Made by a program: the position numbers and the translations under genes. The notes beneath the pieces are model-generated. The model had not been told where the DNA came from and made no database searches. It saw only the letters and a program-made list of their open reading frames with translations. A stretch of 48,051 nt of DNA from assembly GCA_024641125.1 (NCBI GenBank), contig JAHEDQ010000007.1, forward strand, positions 1 through 48,051. The letters run 5' to 3'. Source of the stretch: Candidatus Competibacteraceae bacterium. Lineage in GTDB: Bacteria > Pseudomonadota > Gammaproteobacteria > Competibacterales > JAHEDQ01. This document shows, piece after piece, positions 17,869 through 27,627 of the stretch; position 1 is the first letter of the stretch; every line of letters starts with the position of its first letter.

Positions 17869-17926
17869 AATCGAAAAATGCCGCCTGATGCCATCCACGC
17901 CCGAGGGGGCGTGATGGTCAGGCGGC
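17869..17926 (-). terminator. Intrinsic terminator after pilR
   Basis: Long hairpin of about 20 pairs: arms GCCGCCTGA (17880-17888) and TCAGGCGGC (17918-17926), plus inner pairing CCATC/GATGG and ACGCCC/GGGCGT, around a small loop. On the minus strand it is followed by ATTTTT. It ends the pilS-pilR transcript 51 bases after the pilR stop. Confidence 0.9.
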
Positions 17927-17977
17927 TATTGTCGGGTTGTACCCAGGTGGCGTTTCATGGTCGCGCCGGATGGCTTG

Positions 17978-19351
17978 CTACTCGATGCCGATTTTCTTGA
18001 GCCGGTAGCGCAGCGCTCGGAAACTGATACCGAGCTTGCGCGCCGCCGCCGTCTTGTTATAGCGCGTCGCTTCCAATGCCTGGACGATGGCATCGCGCTC
18101 CACCTCTTCCAGATAGGTCTCGAGATCTTGCTCGCCGCGGGCCGGCGCGTCCCTTTCTTCGTCCCCATCGCCCGCCGTCACCCTGCCTAAGTTGGATTCG
18201 CTCAAAACGGTCGGGCGCAGGTGCAGGTCCTGGGCATAGATGACGTCGCCTTCGCTGAGGGTCATTGCACGCTCCAGGATGTTTTCCAGTTCCCGCACGT
18301 TGCCTGGAAATGCGTAGTCCCGAAGCAATTCAATTGCATCATCCGCCAGCTTCGGCGGTACGGTATCCCATTCCCGCCCGATCCGGGCCAGCACGTGTGC
18401 GGCGAGATCGGGTACGTCTTCCGGGCGTTCCGCCAGTGACGGCATGTGCAGTTCGATGACGTTCAGGCGATAGAACAAATCCTGTCGGAACTTGCCATCC
18501 TCCACCAGCTCCGCCAAGTCTTTGTGGGTGGCGGACAGCACCCGTGCGTCGATCGGTACTTCGCGATGATCGCCGATTGGCCGGACCGCGCGTTCCTGAA
18601 TGGCGCGCAACAGCTTGACCTGCATGTCCATGGGAAGATCGGCAACCTCGTCCAGAAAGAGGGTACCGCCGCTGGCGCTCTGGAACAGGCCTTCCTTGTC
18701 GCGGGTTGCGCCGGTGAAGCTGCCCTTTTTGTATCCGAAGAACTCGCTTTCCACCAGATGATCGGGAATGGCGCCGCAGTTGACCGGTACAAAGGGGCCG
18801 TCCGCCCGCGGGCCGGAGTCGTGTATCAGCCGTGCCGCCAGTTCCTTACCCGTACCTGACGCACCGCTGATGTAGATCGGTGCTTGGCTCCTGGCAATCT
18901 TCCGGATCATGCTGCGGACGCGGTCCATGGCGGCGGAGTCCCCCAGCAGCGTGTTTTCGGCCTCACTGCCCGCGGCGTTGCCAGGCGCCAGGCGCAGTGC
19001 GGTTTCCACCAGTCGCCGCAGAATCTCCAGGTCCACCGGTTTGGACACGAAATCGAAGGCGCCCGCTTTAAGTGCATGTACCGCCTTTTCCACGTTGCCG
19101 TAGGCTGTGATCACGGCGGTGGGCAGTTCCGGGTAATTGCTTTGGATGTGCTCGACCAGATCCAGGCCGTTGCCGTCCGGCAGTCGCATATCGGTGATGC
19201 AAACGTTGTAGCCCTGCTCCTGCAGGAGTTTCTTCGCATCTGTCACATTGCCGGCGGTGCGAACCGTCACCCCCATGGTGCTGAGGCTCATCTCCAGCAG
19301 TTCACAGATATCGGGCTCGTCATCGACGATTAGTGCAGTTCGATCGGCCAT
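17978..19351 (-). CDS. pilR: Sigma-54 response regulator PilR
   Basis: NtrC-type activator of pilA. The 457-residue product has a receiver domain (Asp10/Asp11, phosphoacceptor Asp54 in CITDMRLPDG and a Lys in SKPVDLE). An AAA+ domain follows with GASGTGKELAARL and the sigma-54-contacting loop KKGSFTGATRD, where Ser replaces Ala of GAFTGA. A Fis-type helix-turn-helix ends the protein (NKTAAARKLGISFRALRYRL). The start at 19351 (MADRTALIVDDEP) gives a normal receiver; upstream in-frame codons lie inside pilS. Its first 22 bases overlap the end of pilS. Confidence 0.95.
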   Translation of the reverse strand: MADRTALIVDDEPDICELLEMSLSTMGVTVRTAGNVTDAKKLLQEQGYNVCITDMRLPDGNGLDLVEHIQSNYPELPTAVITAYGNVEKAVHALKAGAFDFVSKPVDLEILRRLVETALRLAPGNAAGSEAENTLLGDSAAMDRVRSMIRKIARSQAPIYISGASGTGKELAARLIHDSGPRADGPFVPVNCGAIPDHLVESEFFGYKKGSFTGATRDKEGLFQSASGGTLFLDEVADLPMDMQVKLLRAIQERAVRPIGDHREVPIDARVLSATHKDLAELVEDGKFRQDLFYRLNVIELHMPSLAERPEDVPDLAAHVLARIGREWDTVPPKLADDAIELLRDYAFPGNVRELENILERAMTLSEGDVIYAQDLHLRPTVLSESNLGRVTAGDGDEERDAPARGEQDLETYLEEVERDAIVQALEATRYNKTAAARKLGISFRALRYRLKKIGIE

Positions 19352-20979
19352 TGCTTTTCCCGGGATTCCTTGGTCGAAAAAGTGATGCGGAAACAGGCAC
19401 CCGTGCCAGGGCGGTTCCGATAAGTCAGACTTGCGCGGTTGAACTCGCACAGTTCCTTCGACAGATACAGGCCAAGGCCCGTACCTTTGGTGCTGGTGGT
19501 ATAGAACGGCTCGAACAACTGCTGCACGTGCTCCTCCGGCACGCCGGGCCCACTGTCCAGTACATCCAGAAGCACGCGGGACGAGGTGGTAGTAACCTGA
19601 TAGGCTCGGATGACGATTTCCGCCAGCTCACCCTCCGGCGCGCCGTGGCGACAGGCGTTCTGACAGATGTTCCACACCACCTGGTGCAAATGGCCTGGGT
19701 CGAAGTAGACCTGCAAATCGCCCGGTTCCACCTCGAAGCTCAAAGAGGAAAAGGCTTCTGGGCGGGTGCTGTGAAATTCCTCTGACAGACTTTCCATAAA
19801 GGGTTTGAGCAACAGCACCCGCGGTCGAGCGCGTTCGCGGCGAGACACCTGCAGTATGTTCTCGACAATTCGGTTCATCCGCCGGGCATTGTTGCGGATG
19901 ATCTCAGCCACCCGTTTCTCACCGGGCTCCAGCACGGCCGATTCCTGCAGCAGCTGGGCTGCATTGCTCACCGCCGCCAGTGGGTTGCGGATCTCGTGGG
20001 CGATGCCGGCCGTCAGCCGGCCCACCGCCGCCAGTTTGACCTGCTGCAGCCTGGCTTCGGCATCGCTTTGCCGCTCTAGGAAAATGATTGTGTCGGTGTG
20101 TCGCTGCTCGCCAACGCGCATGTAGGCGACCAATACGCCCGGCATGGCGTCAGGCTGTTCGGCGGGTCCCCCCGGCTGATTTGGGGCAGCGGTCCACTCG
20201 TTCAGGTGTTTGGCCAGGGGCGCCGAGACTGCCCTCAGTGCCTTGCCCATGGGCACACGATCGCAACCCAGGGCGTCCTGGGCGGATTGATTCATCAGTT
20301 TGATATCACCGTTGGCCCCAACGGCCACCAGACCGGTTTGCATGCGTTGGACGATGGTCTCGTTCAGGCGCGCCATCTCCGCCAGCTCCTGAGCCCGCCG
20401 GTTGGCCAGATGCTCGCTCTTGCGGGCCCGCTCGGCCAGGAAATTCATCACCAGGGCGCCGATCAAGAAGATGCTGCCGAGTACCCCCGCTCGAGTCAGT
20501 TCGACGGCTTCCAGTTCGGTGCCGTCGTGCATCAGTGACGCGACCGAGGCGAAGAACGCCATCGCTGCATAGGCAAGTGCCAGGCGGCCGGGAAGCAGTA
20601 TCCCGGCGGCCGCGATGCTGGGCACCAGCAACACGTTCAGGCCGCTGGCCAAGCCACCGGTGGAGTGTACGATCAAGGTCAGTACGATGACGTCGATAAA
20701 CACGGCGGCGTGGGTCTGCAACGTGATCGGCAGCCGGTCCAGGTAAGTGAGCGCATAGCCGAGCAGCACCAGGATGGCGTAGACCTGATTGATTTGAAGG
20801 AAAAACAGCGGATTGTCCAAGGTGTCCAGCAGACTGGACTCCCGATCGGCCACGTACAACACCAGCAACAGCGCCGCGACCACCATCCGATATAGATGGA
20901 AGATCCTCAGCGCGCGGCGGCTGCTGTCGCTCTCAATCTCGTCAATAGGAGACTCGATCCGCTCGATCAAGACAGTCAC
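19330..20979 (-). CDS. pilS: Sensor histidine kinase PilS
   Basis: Inner-membrane kinase partner of PilR. The 549-residue product has six hydrophobic segments within residues 30-182, a PAS-like region (about 205-310), the dimerisation/phosphoacceptor H-box AGIAHEIRNPLAAV (His328), and the HATPase boxes NACRHG, LDSGPGVPEEH and TKGTGLGLYL. In Pseudomonas PilS senses pilin in the membrane. The likely start is GTG 20979, which directly follows the stop of the upstream PP0621-like gene. Confidence 0.94.
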   Translation of the reverse strand: MTVLIERIESPIDEIESDSSRRALRIFHLYRMVVAALLLVLYVADRESSLLDTLDNPLFFLQINQVYAILVLLGYALTYLDRLPITLQTHAAVFIDVIVLTLIVHSTGGLASGLNVLLVPSIAAAGILLPGRLALAYAAMAFFASVASLMHDGTELEAVELTRAGVLGSIFLIGALVMNFLAERARKSEHLANRRAQELAEMARLNETIVQRMQTGLVAVGANGDIKLMNQSAQDALGCDRVPMGKALRAVSAPLAKHLNEWTAAPNQPGGPAEQPDAMPGVLVAYMRVGEQRHTDTIIFLERQSDAEARLQQVKLAAVGRLTAGIAHEIRNPLAAVSNAAQLLQESAVLEPGEKRVAEIIRNNARRMNRIVENILQVSRRERARPRVLLLKPFMESLSEEFHSTRPEAFSSLSFEVEPGDLQVYFDPGHLHQVVWNICQNACRHGAPEGELAEIVIRAYQVTTTSSRVLLDVLDSGPGVPEEHVQQLFEPFYTTSTKGTGLGLYLSKELCEFNRASLTYRNRPGTGACFRITFSTKESREKQWPIELH

Positions 20980-21210
20980 TCACGCTCCATGTTGGTCAAA
21001 ATACTGCTTCCTGTGGGTCGGACTGCAGAAGTGCAGTTTGTCCGAAGCATTGGATTCCTGATTGGGGAAACGCAGGCCACACTGTGAACAGGTCACCGTG
21101 TCTGAGTAGGTCACCGCCGGTGGTGTGGTGTGGGTGCGTTTGATCCGATTTTTCAACATGCGGAATACAACATAAATCGCCAAGCCAAACAAAAGTGTGC
21201 GCAAACCCAT
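20980..21210 (-). CDS. PP0621-family small membrane-anchored protein
   Basis: 76 residues: an N-terminal membrane segment (LRTLLFGLAIYVVFRML) and a C-terminal zinc-finger-like module with CSQCGLRFP and a later HFCSPTHRKQYF. The four potential ligands (Cys, Cys, Cys/His) suggest a small treble-clef or TRASH-like metal site. Its stop codon is flush with the pilS start, so it is the first gene of the pilS-pilR unit. A gene of this type upstream of pilS is common in gammaproteobacteria; its role is unknown. Confidence 0.8.
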   Translation of the reverse strand: MGLRTLLFGLAIYVVFRMLKNRIKRTHTTPPAVTYSDTVTCSQCGLRFPNQESNASDKLHFCSPTHRKQYFDQHGA

Positions 21211-21342
21211 TGAACCCTCGGTGTCGGTAAATTTGACATATTAATACAAGTCCGCCCATCAGATTCCATGGACACACTTTTTAAACCTTTTCTGATAGAA
21301 TCTGCGCCCCTCCCGGTCCGTCCTCCAGGGGCACTCGCCGCG

Positions 21343-22503
21343 ATGAATCTTCATGAGTTCCAGGCAAAAGATCTGTTCTCGCAATACGGTGTGCCTGTTC
21401 CACGGGGCATGAAGGCCACCTCCCCGGCCGAAGCGCGGGCTGCGGCCAAACAGCTTGGCGGGGATGTCTGGGTGGTCAAAGCCCAGGTCCATGCCGGTGG
21501 GCGCGGTAAAGCGGGCGGCGTAAAAGTGGCCAGCACCCTGGACGACGTGGAACGCTACGCCGGCGAGATGCTGGGCGCCGAACTTCGGACCGCACAGACC
21601 GGCGACACCGGCCTGCCCATCCATTCCGTTCTGGTGGAGGAAGGGCTGGAAATTGCCAACGAGCTCTATCTGAGTGGCGTCGTGGACCGGGCGACACGTC
21701 GGGTGACCTTTATGACATCCTCCGAGGGCGGAATGGATGTCGAGGAGTTGGCGGCGAGCAGTCCAGAAAAGATTTTCACTGAAGCGGTCAACCCGGTGAC
21801 GGGTCTGCAAGGGTTCCAGTGTCGCAAGCTCGGTTTCGGCATGGGGTTGACAAAGGACGAGGTCGGCAAGCTCAGCAAGGTGATGATGGGGCTATACGCC
21901 TTGTTCACCGACAGCGATGCCAGTCTGGTGGAGATCAATCCCCTGATCGTCACCGTCAACGGCGACGTGCTGGCGCTGGATGCCAAGATCAATCTCGACG
22001 ACAACGCCCTCTATCGGCAGAGGAATCTCGCTGAGCTGCGTGACCCGAGCCAGGAGGACCAGCGCGAGAGTCAGGCCCACGAGATCGGGCTCAACTATGT
22101 TGCGCTGGGCGGCAATATCGGTTGCATGGTGAATGGCGCCGGTTTGGCCATGGCCACCATGGACATAGTCAAGCTGCACGGGGGTGAGCCGGCGAATTTT
22201 CTTGATGTGGGTGGCGGCGCCACCGCAGAACGCGTCACCAAGGCTTTCAAACTGATTCTGTCCAGCGAGAATGTACGGGCCATCCTGGTCAATATTTTCG
22301 GCGGCATTGTGCGCTGCGATCTCATCGCCGAGGGTGTTATTTCTGCGGTCAAGGAAGTGGGTTTGTCGATTCCTGTCGTGGTCAGGCTGCAAGGCACGAA
22401 TGTGGAGGTCGGCCGCAAGATGTTGTCGGAGTCGGGCATGAACATAATAACCGCTGATGATTTGACCGACGCCGCCAAGCAGGTGGTTGCGGCTGCCAAG
22501 TAA
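21343..22503 (+). CDS. sucC: Succinyl-CoA synthetase beta subunit
   Basis: Beta subunit of the TCA-cycle enzyme that interconverts succinyl-CoA and succinate with substrate-level phosphorylation. The 386-residue product begins [20 protein letters not shown] (ATP-grasp N-terminus) and has [26 protein letters not shown] and the CoA-ligase domain with [13 protein letters not shown] and [13 protein letters not shown] 21343 is chosen because the family starts there; the in-frame ATG at 21268 adds an unrelated 25 residues. sucD follows 40 bases downstream. The divergent PP0621-pilSR unit lies upstream. Confidence 0.97.
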   Translation: MNLHEFQAKDLFSQYGVPVPRGMKATSPAEARAAAKQLGGDVWVVKAQVHAGGRGKAGGVKVASTLDDVERYAGEMLGAELRTAQTGDTGLPIHSVLVEEGLEIANELYLSGVVDRATRRVTFMTSSEGGMDVEELAASSPEKIFTEAVNPVTGLQGFQCRKLGFGMGLTKDEVGKLSKVMMGLYALFTDSDASLVEINPLIVTVNGDVLALDAKINLDDNALYRQRNLAELRDPSQEDQRESQAHEIGLNYVALGGNIGCMVNGAGLAMATMDIVKLHGGEPANFLDVGGGATAERVTKAFKLILSSENVRAILVNIFGGIVRCDLIAEGVISAVKEVGLSIPVVVRLQGTNVEVGRKMLSESGMNIITADDLTDAAKQVVAAAK

Positions 22504-22543
22504 GTTCGAACCGGCACGGCAAGCGCGTCAGGAATTCAGTCTC

Positions 22544-23413
22544 ATGAGCATTCTCGTCGACAAGAATACGCAGGTCATTTGCCAGGGCTTCACCGGCTCG
22601 CAGGGTACGTTTCATTCCAACCAGTGCATCGAATACGGCACCAAACTGGTGGGCGGCGTCACTCCTGGCCGCGGTGGTGAATCCCATCTTGGCCAACCGG
22701 TGTTTGACACGGTTGCAGACGCCGTCGCCGAAACCGGCGCCGAAGCATCCATGATCTACGTGCCGGCGCCGTTCGCGGCGGATGCTATATTGGAATCGGC
22801 CGACGCGGGCATCCAGGTCATTGCTTGCATCACCGAGGGCATACCGGTAATGGACATGCTCAGGGTGAGGGCAGCACTTGATGGCAGCGACGTGAAGCTG
22901 GTCGGCCCCAACTGCCCCGGTGTCATTACGCCGGACCAGTGCAAAATAGGCATTATGCCGGGCCATATCCATAAGCCAGGGAAGATCGGTATCGTCTCTC
23001 GATCGGGTACCTTGACATATGAAGCCGTCTATCAGACCACCCAGTCCGGCCTGGGGCAGAGCACCTGTGTTGGGATCGGCGGTGATCCGGTCCACGGGCT
23101 GGACTTCATCGAAATCCTGCAGATGTTCGAGGCCGACAGCCAGACCAAGGGCATTGTTATGGTGGGCGAGATCGGCGGCACCGCCGAGGAAGAGGCGGCT
23201 GATTATATAAAGAGCAAGGTTCGTAAACCGGTCGTGGCCTATATCGCCGGTGTGACAGCGCCGCCGGGCAAGCGTATGGGCCATGCCGGTGCGATCATCA
23301 GCGGCGGCAAGGGCACGGCCAAGGACAAGTTCGCGGCATTGGATGCGGCCGGGGTGGTGACGGTGCGTTCCCCCGCCGATATCGGGGCGCGGATGCTGGA
23401 GTTTTTCGTCTGA
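22544..23413 (+). CDS. sucD: Succinyl-CoA synthetase alpha subunit
   Basis: Alpha subunit carrying the active-site histidine phosphorylated during catalysis. The 289-residue product has the N-terminal CoA-binding Rossmann domain ([24 protein letters not shown], residues 1-24 region), [21 protein letters not shown] and the phospho-His segment [14 protein letters not shown] near residue 246. It starts at ATG 22544, 40 bases after sucC. A weak hairpin with arms CCTGCC (23497-23502) and GGCAGG (23512-23517) follows in the gap before nadE and might be a terminator. Confidence 0.97.
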   Translation: MSILVDKNTQVICQGFTGSQGTFHSNQCIEYGTKLVGGVTPGRGGESHLGQPVFDTVADAVAETGAEASMIYVPAPFAADAILESADAGIQVIACITEGIPVMDMLRVRAALDGSDVKLVGPNCPGVITPDQCKIGIMPGHIHKPGKIGIVSRSGTLTYEAVYQTTQSGLGQSTCVGIGGDPVHGLDFIEILQMFEADSQTKGIVMVGEIGGTAEEEAADYIKSKVRKPVVAYIAGVTAPPGKRMGHAGAIISGGKGTAKDKFAALDAAGVVTVRSPADIGARMLEFFV

Positions 23414-23545
23414 CCCGCCTTGTTTTCGCTACTTGCCCATCGGTCTGGATGAACGGCGGTAAGCGTTTTCCGCTGTCATGTTTCCCGGCTTCCCTTCCTG
23501 CCTCGCGGGGCGGCAGGTTTGGCAGCGCTTAGAGGGGGGCACAAC

Positions 23546-25201
23546 ATGAGCAACTCCACTGCGTCGCTGACCATCGTCATGGCGCAGATCGACCTCCTGG
23601 TGGGGGATCTGCGGGGCAACATGGAGCGCGTCGTGGACACCGCCGAGCGGGCACGTGACCAGTTGGGTGCTGGGCTCGTGGTGTTCCCCGAACTCACGCT
23701 CACAGGTTATCCGCCGGAGGACCTGTTGCTGCGGCCCGAGTTTGTCGCGGCCGCCGAAGCGGCGGTGGACGAAGTGTGCCAGCGCGTTGCCGGAGTCGAT
23801 CTGGTCATAGGGCACCCGATTCGACATCAGGCGGGACTTTACAACGCGGCCTCCTGGCTCTCCAACGGCGAAGTGCGTGCCCGCTACCGCAAAATGTTGC
23901 TGCCCAACTACGCGGTGTTTGACGAAAAGCGTTATTTCCAGCCAGGCGATGAGGCCTGCGTGATACAGGTGGATGGATTCTCGCTAGGAATCACCATTTG
24001 TGAAGACATCTGGCAGCCGGAACCCGCGGCCAGGAGCAAAGGGGCCGGGGCCGAGGTGCTGCTCAACCTCAATGCGTCGCCTTATGACCTGGACAAAATG
24101 GGCGAGCGAGAGGAGGTGATTCGACGACGGGTGGTCGAAACCGGGATGCCCATCGTTTACGTGAATCTGGTGGGTGGTCAGGACGAGCTGGTTTTCGACG
24201 GTGGCTCCCTGGTCATGGGAGCCGATGGGTCTGTCTTGCAACGCACCGTTCAGTTCGACCAGGCGCTGGTGCCCATCCAGCTGCAACGGGACGTGAACGC
24301 CCTGTTGATTGCGAAGGGTGAGATGGTATCTGCACCGTCGCAGGAGGAAACTGTCTACCGGGCCATCGTCATGGGTGTGCGGGACTACGTGGGCAAGAAC
24401 GGATTTCCCGGCGTGGTGCTGGGCCTGTCCGGCGGCATCGATTCCGCACTGACGCTGGCGATCGCGGTCGACGCCCTGGGGGCTGATCGCGTGCTGGCGG
24501 TGACGATGCCGTCACGCTACACGGCCGAGATGAGTAACAGTGATGCCCTGGCCCAATGCCGACTGCTGGGTGTCGCGCACAAAACCTTGCCCATAGAGCC
24601 TGCCTTTGAGATTTTTCTGGATATGCTCGCGCCGGTGTTTGGCGACGCCCCGTTGGATGCCACCGAGGAGAATATTCAGGCCCGCTGCCGCGGCATTCTG
24701 CTGATGGCCATTTCCAACAAATCGGGGCGCATGGTGCTGTCAACCAGTAACAAGAGTGAAACAGCGGTCGGATATTCGACTCTGTACGGCGACATGGCGG
24801 GTGGTTTCGCGCCTATAAAAGATGTGCCCAAGACCCTGGTATACCGCCTGGCCGACTATCGGAACAGCCGCTCTCCCGCTATTCCGCAAAGGGTCATCGA
24901 TCGTCCACCGTCCGCTGAACTGCGACCCGACCAGACCGATCAGGACAGCCTGCCCCCGTATGAGGTGCTGGATGCAATTCTGCATCGTTTCGTGGAATTG
25001 GACTGGTCGACACAGCGGATTGTGGCTGAGGGCTACGAACCCGCAGTTGTGGAGCGGGTTGCACGGCTGGTGATCCTCAACGAGTACAAACGTCGCCAAG
25101 CCGCGCCGGGTGTGCGCATCACGCCCAGGGCATTCGGCCGCGACCGTCGCTATCCGATTACCTCGGGTTTTCGAGGCTCGGTTCCCACCGGTTCAGAATA
25201 A
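23546..25201 (+). CDS. nadE: Glutamine-dependent NAD+ synthetase
   Basis: Amidates deamido-NAD+ using ammonia released from glutamine; the last step of NAD synthesis. The 551-residue product has an N-terminal nitrilase-type glutaminase domain with Glu in VVFPELTLTGYP, Lys in YRKMLLPNYAVFDEKRYF and Cys in GITICEDIWQPE. The C-terminal ATP-pyrophosphatase domain has the P-loop LGLSGGIDSALTLAIA and STSNKSETAVGYSTLYGD. ATG 23546 has an AGGGGGG-type ribosome site; the in-frame start nine codons upstream does not. It stands as a single gene after sucCD. Confidence 0.95.
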   Translation: MSNSTASLTIVMAQIDLLVGDLRGNMERVVDTAERARDQLGAGLVVFPELTLTGYPPEDLLLRPEFVAAAEAAVDEVCQRVAGVDLVIGHPIRHQAGLYNAASWLSNGEVRARYRKMLLPNYAVFDEKRYFQPGDEACVIQVDGFSLGITICEDIWQPEPAARSKGAGAEVLLNLNASPYDLDKMGEREEVIRRRVVETGMPIVYVNLVGGQDELVFDGGSLVMGADGSVLQRTVQFDQALVPIQLQRDVNALLIAKGEMVSAPSQEETVYRAIVMGVRDYVGKNGFPGVVLGLSGGIDSALTLAIAVDALGADRVLAVTMPSRYTAEMSNSDALAQCRLLGVAHKTLPIEPAFEIFLDMLAPVFGDAPLDATEENIQARCRGILLMAISNKSGRMVLSTSNKSETAVGYSTLYGDMAGGFAPIKDVPKTLVYRLADYRNSRSPAIPQRVIDRPPSAELRPDQTDQDSLPPYEVLDAILHRFVELDWSTQRIVAEGYEPAVVERVARLVILNEYKRRQAAPGVRITPRAFGRDRRYPITSGFRGSVPTGSE

Positions 25202-25240
25202 ACGGCCGGCCACCAGCCGCATCGGTTCATCACCCTTGGC

Positions 25241-25480
25241 TCAAAAGGTCTGACCCAAGGCTTGCCGATTCCGATGCCGGTGCAGCCGTCGACACAGGCT
25301 GCAGGACCTTCGCATCAGGTAAAACACGCCGAGCAGACTGCCACCGAAGAACATCAGTGTACAGGCGATCGGATTCCAGTCGCTGACCAGCCCGGTGACA
25401 AACGTCAAGACGCCGGCCAGTCCTAAAATGTAGAGCGCAATGTAAGGCAGCGCTTTCTTGCAGTCCTGACAGATTCTCAT
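25241..25480 (-). CDS. Small two-helix membrane protein with CxxC motifs
   Basis: 79 residues, not recognised as a named family. It starts with MRICQDCKKALPY, then has two hydrophobic segments (about residues 10-28 and 37-56), then a Cys-rich basic tail RRSCSLCRRLHRH. The paired cysteines at both ends of the membrane region suggest metal binding or disulfides. ATG 25480 has GGAG eleven bases upstream; a TTG three codons earlier is closer to it and is the alternative start. It converges with nadE. Confidence 0.6.
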   Translation of the reverse strand: MRICQDCKKALPYIALYILGLAGVLTFVTGLVSDWNPIACTLMFFGGSLLGVFYLMRRSCSLCRRLHRHRNRQALGQTF

Positions 25481-25776
25481 GGTCTTCAACGCTCCATTTG
25501 GACGATCCGCGGCGGTCCTGGCAGGATTCAGTTACCGATCCCTGCACGTACCGGAAGACGCCAACCGTGCCGCCGGCAGATCGCGGTCCCGGGGTGATTG
25601 TCGGAACCGGGCGGGTGGGGACGACGTGTACCGTGCCAGCTTGGCCTCATAGGCGCAGATCCGCATTGATTTCGCACAATTTTTAATGCCGACTGTTGGC
25701 ATGCGCGATCGTTGAATCGAAACGGTGTTGTGTTCGGCGGGGAAGATCGACTTGCAAGCCGTCGGAGGATGCTGAA

Positions 25777-26988
25777 TTGGATCGCGCCGCGAACCGCTCA
25801 GACCAGGATGCGCCATCGCCCCACCGCGCTGCATGGGCGGCAGCCGCTGCGGGCATGTTGGTGCTTGCCTCCGCCATGGGTATCGGTCGGTTTGCCTACA
25901 CCCCTCTGCTACCGGGTTTGCAGGAGGCTTTGGGTTGGACCATTGCCCAGGCGGGGGATGTGGCCAGTGCCAATTTCCTAGGCTACCTCGCCGGCGCCTT
26001 GGTGGCGGCGTTTCTGGTGCACCTGCCGCGACGACGGATATGGCTGGCGCTGGGGATGGTTCTGAGTGTGTTTACAACCGGGGCCGGGCTCTGGGCCGGG
26101 ACACTGTCGCAATGGTTGATGCTGCGCTTTCTATCGGGTCTGGCCAGTGCCTTTTGTCTGGTTCTGTGCACGGCCGTGGTGGTGGAGGCGCTGCTTCGAT
26201 TGCGCCGACCGCAGTTTGCTGCACTGCATTTTGCCGGTGTCGGCATCGGCATCGTGCTGTCCGTGTTGATGGTGGAGGGCGCTCGGCTTTGCGGCGCGTC
26301 TGTGTTTGGGCAGTGGGGGGCGTTGGGTGGGCTGAGCGGGTTGATGATGGGTTTGGCCGGCTGCGGCCTGCGGGATTTGCCGGCGGCTCGGGCCAACTCA
26401 GACGGTGAACGGCGAGCGAGCCCTGAGGGTTCCGGGATCAGGCTCTGGGGCGGTTCCCTGGCGCGCACGGTATGGGCGTATGGCTTGTATGGTTTCGGCT
26501 ATGTGGTTACCGCCACCTTTATCGTGGCCATGGCCAGGCGGGTGGAGCACGCGGAGTTGATCGAACCGCTGACCTGGTTGATGGTTGGCCTGTTGGCGGC
26601 CCCGTCGGTGCTCCTGTGGCAGTGGCTGGCGGTAACGCATGGCTTGTTCACCGCATTGCGGGCCGCTTACCTGGTCGAGGCGGTGGGCGTGGTGCTGGCG
26701 GGCTTTGGTACCGGTCAGGTGGCTTTGCTATTGGGGGGTGCGCTGTTGGGGGCCACCTTTATGGGCATCGTTGCTCTGGGCCTGGCGGGTGCCCGCCAGC
26801 TGGCCGTTACCGATCAGGATCGGGCCATGGGCTGGATGACGGTGGCGTTCGGTCTGGGTCAGCTCTTGGGTCCGGGGATCGCCGGCCGAATGGCGCAGAT
26901 CAGCGGTGGGTTCCAACTCCCTTCGCTGCTGGCTGCGGTGCTGTTGCTGCTCGGCATCGGTTTACTCTGGGGGATAGAAAAGAAATGA
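25777..26988 (+). CDS. MFS transporter, YbfB/YjiJ family
   Basis: A 403-residue polytopic membrane protein with about twelve hydrophobic segments. The first helix, GMLVLASAMGIGRFAYTPLLP, and YGLYGFGYVVTATFIVAMAR in the seventh match the YbfB/YjiJ branch of the major facilitator superfamily. Substrate unknown. The start is TTG 25777 with GGAGG eight bases upstream; the frame is open earlier, but those residues are Cys/Arg-rich and unlike the family. The 296 bases upstream (25481-25776) contain no other gene I can support. A DUF1415 gene follows seven bases later. Confidence 0.85.
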   Translation: MDRAANRSDQDAPSPHRAAWAAAAAGMLVLASAMGIGRFAYTPLLPGLQEALGWTIAQAGDVASANFLGYLAGALVAAFLVHLPRRRIWLALGMVLSVFTTGAGLWAGTLSQWLMLRFLSGLASAFCLVLCTAVVVEALLRLRRPQFAALHFAGVGIGIVLSVLMVEGARLCGASVFGQWGALGGLSGLMMGLAGCGLRDLPAARANSDGERRASPEGSGIRLWGGSLARTVWAYGLYGFGYVVTATFIVAMARRVEHAELIEPLTWLMVGLLAAPSVLLWQWLAVTHGLFTALRAAYLVEAVGVVLAGFGTGQVALLLGGALLGATFMGIVALGLAGARQLAVTDQDRAMGWMTVAFGLGQLLGPGIAGRMAQISGGFQLPSLLAAVLLLLGIGLLWGIEKK

Positions 26989-26995
26989 TCGGCTC

Positions 26996-27583
26996 ATGCT
27001 TAAACAAGAGAGTCTGACCGCAGTGCCCCGTGATCCAGTGCGGGATGAGGTTCGCGTTTGGCTGGAGCGGGCCGTGATAGGGCTTGGATTGTGCCCCTTC
27101 GCCGGCGAACCCTATGGCCAGGGGCGAGTGCAGATTCAAGTAAGCGAGGCACAAACCGAACATGGGTTGCTGCTGGACCTCTATGATGCGATCGCGGGCT
27201 TGATTGCGACCAGCCCGGACGTGCTGGAAACCAGCCTGCTCGTGGCTCCGGATATGCTCCGGGATTTTGGCGCCTACAATCAGTTCCTGGACCAAGTGGA
27301 CGCGCTGCTGGCGGAGTATGATTGGGAGGAGGTTGTCCAGATTGCCAGTTTTCACCCGGGCTATCGCTTCCAGGGCACTCGCTCCGATGACGATGCGAAC
27401 CTCACCAACCGGTCGCCCTATCCAATTCTGCACATTCTTCGCCAAGCCAGTGTGGATCGGGCCGTTCGGATGCACCCCGATCCCACCAGCATTCCCGAGC
27501 GCAATATTGACCGCATGGAGCGCCTCTCCGATGCCCAGAAGCGGCTCTGCTTTTCCTTCCTGTCTGGCTCCCAGGAAAGCTGA
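26996..27583 (+). CDS. DUF1415 family protein
   Basis: Soluble 195-residue protein. The conserved core WLERAVIGLGLCPFAGEPYGQGRVQIQV, then FHPGYRFQGTRSDDDANLTNRSPYPILHILR, identifies DUF1415. The conserved Cys, His-Pro and Asp/Asn residues suggest a catalytic or cofactor site, but the function is not established. It follows the MFS gene by seven bases and is probably co-transcribed with it and arfB. Confidence 0.88.
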   Translation: MLKQESLTAVPRDPVRDEVRVWLERAVIGLGLCPFAGEPYGQGRVQIQVSEAQTEHGLLLDLYDAIAGLIATSPDVLETSLLVAPDMLRDFGAYNQFLDQVDALLAEYDWEEVVQIASFHPGYRFQGTRSDDDANLTNRSPYPILHILRQASVDRAVRMHPDPTSIPERNIDRMERLSDAQKRLCFSFLSGSQES

Positions 27584-27627
27584 GTCTCGCGCCGGATGCA
27601 GCCAGCCAATCTGGACGGAGAATTGCC

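Noticed and set aside
21210-21301. Sigma-70 promoter for sucC using TTGACA at 21233 or TAGAAT at 21296
   Set aside because: Neither box has a partner at 16-18 bases; the real promoter cannot be fixed by eye.
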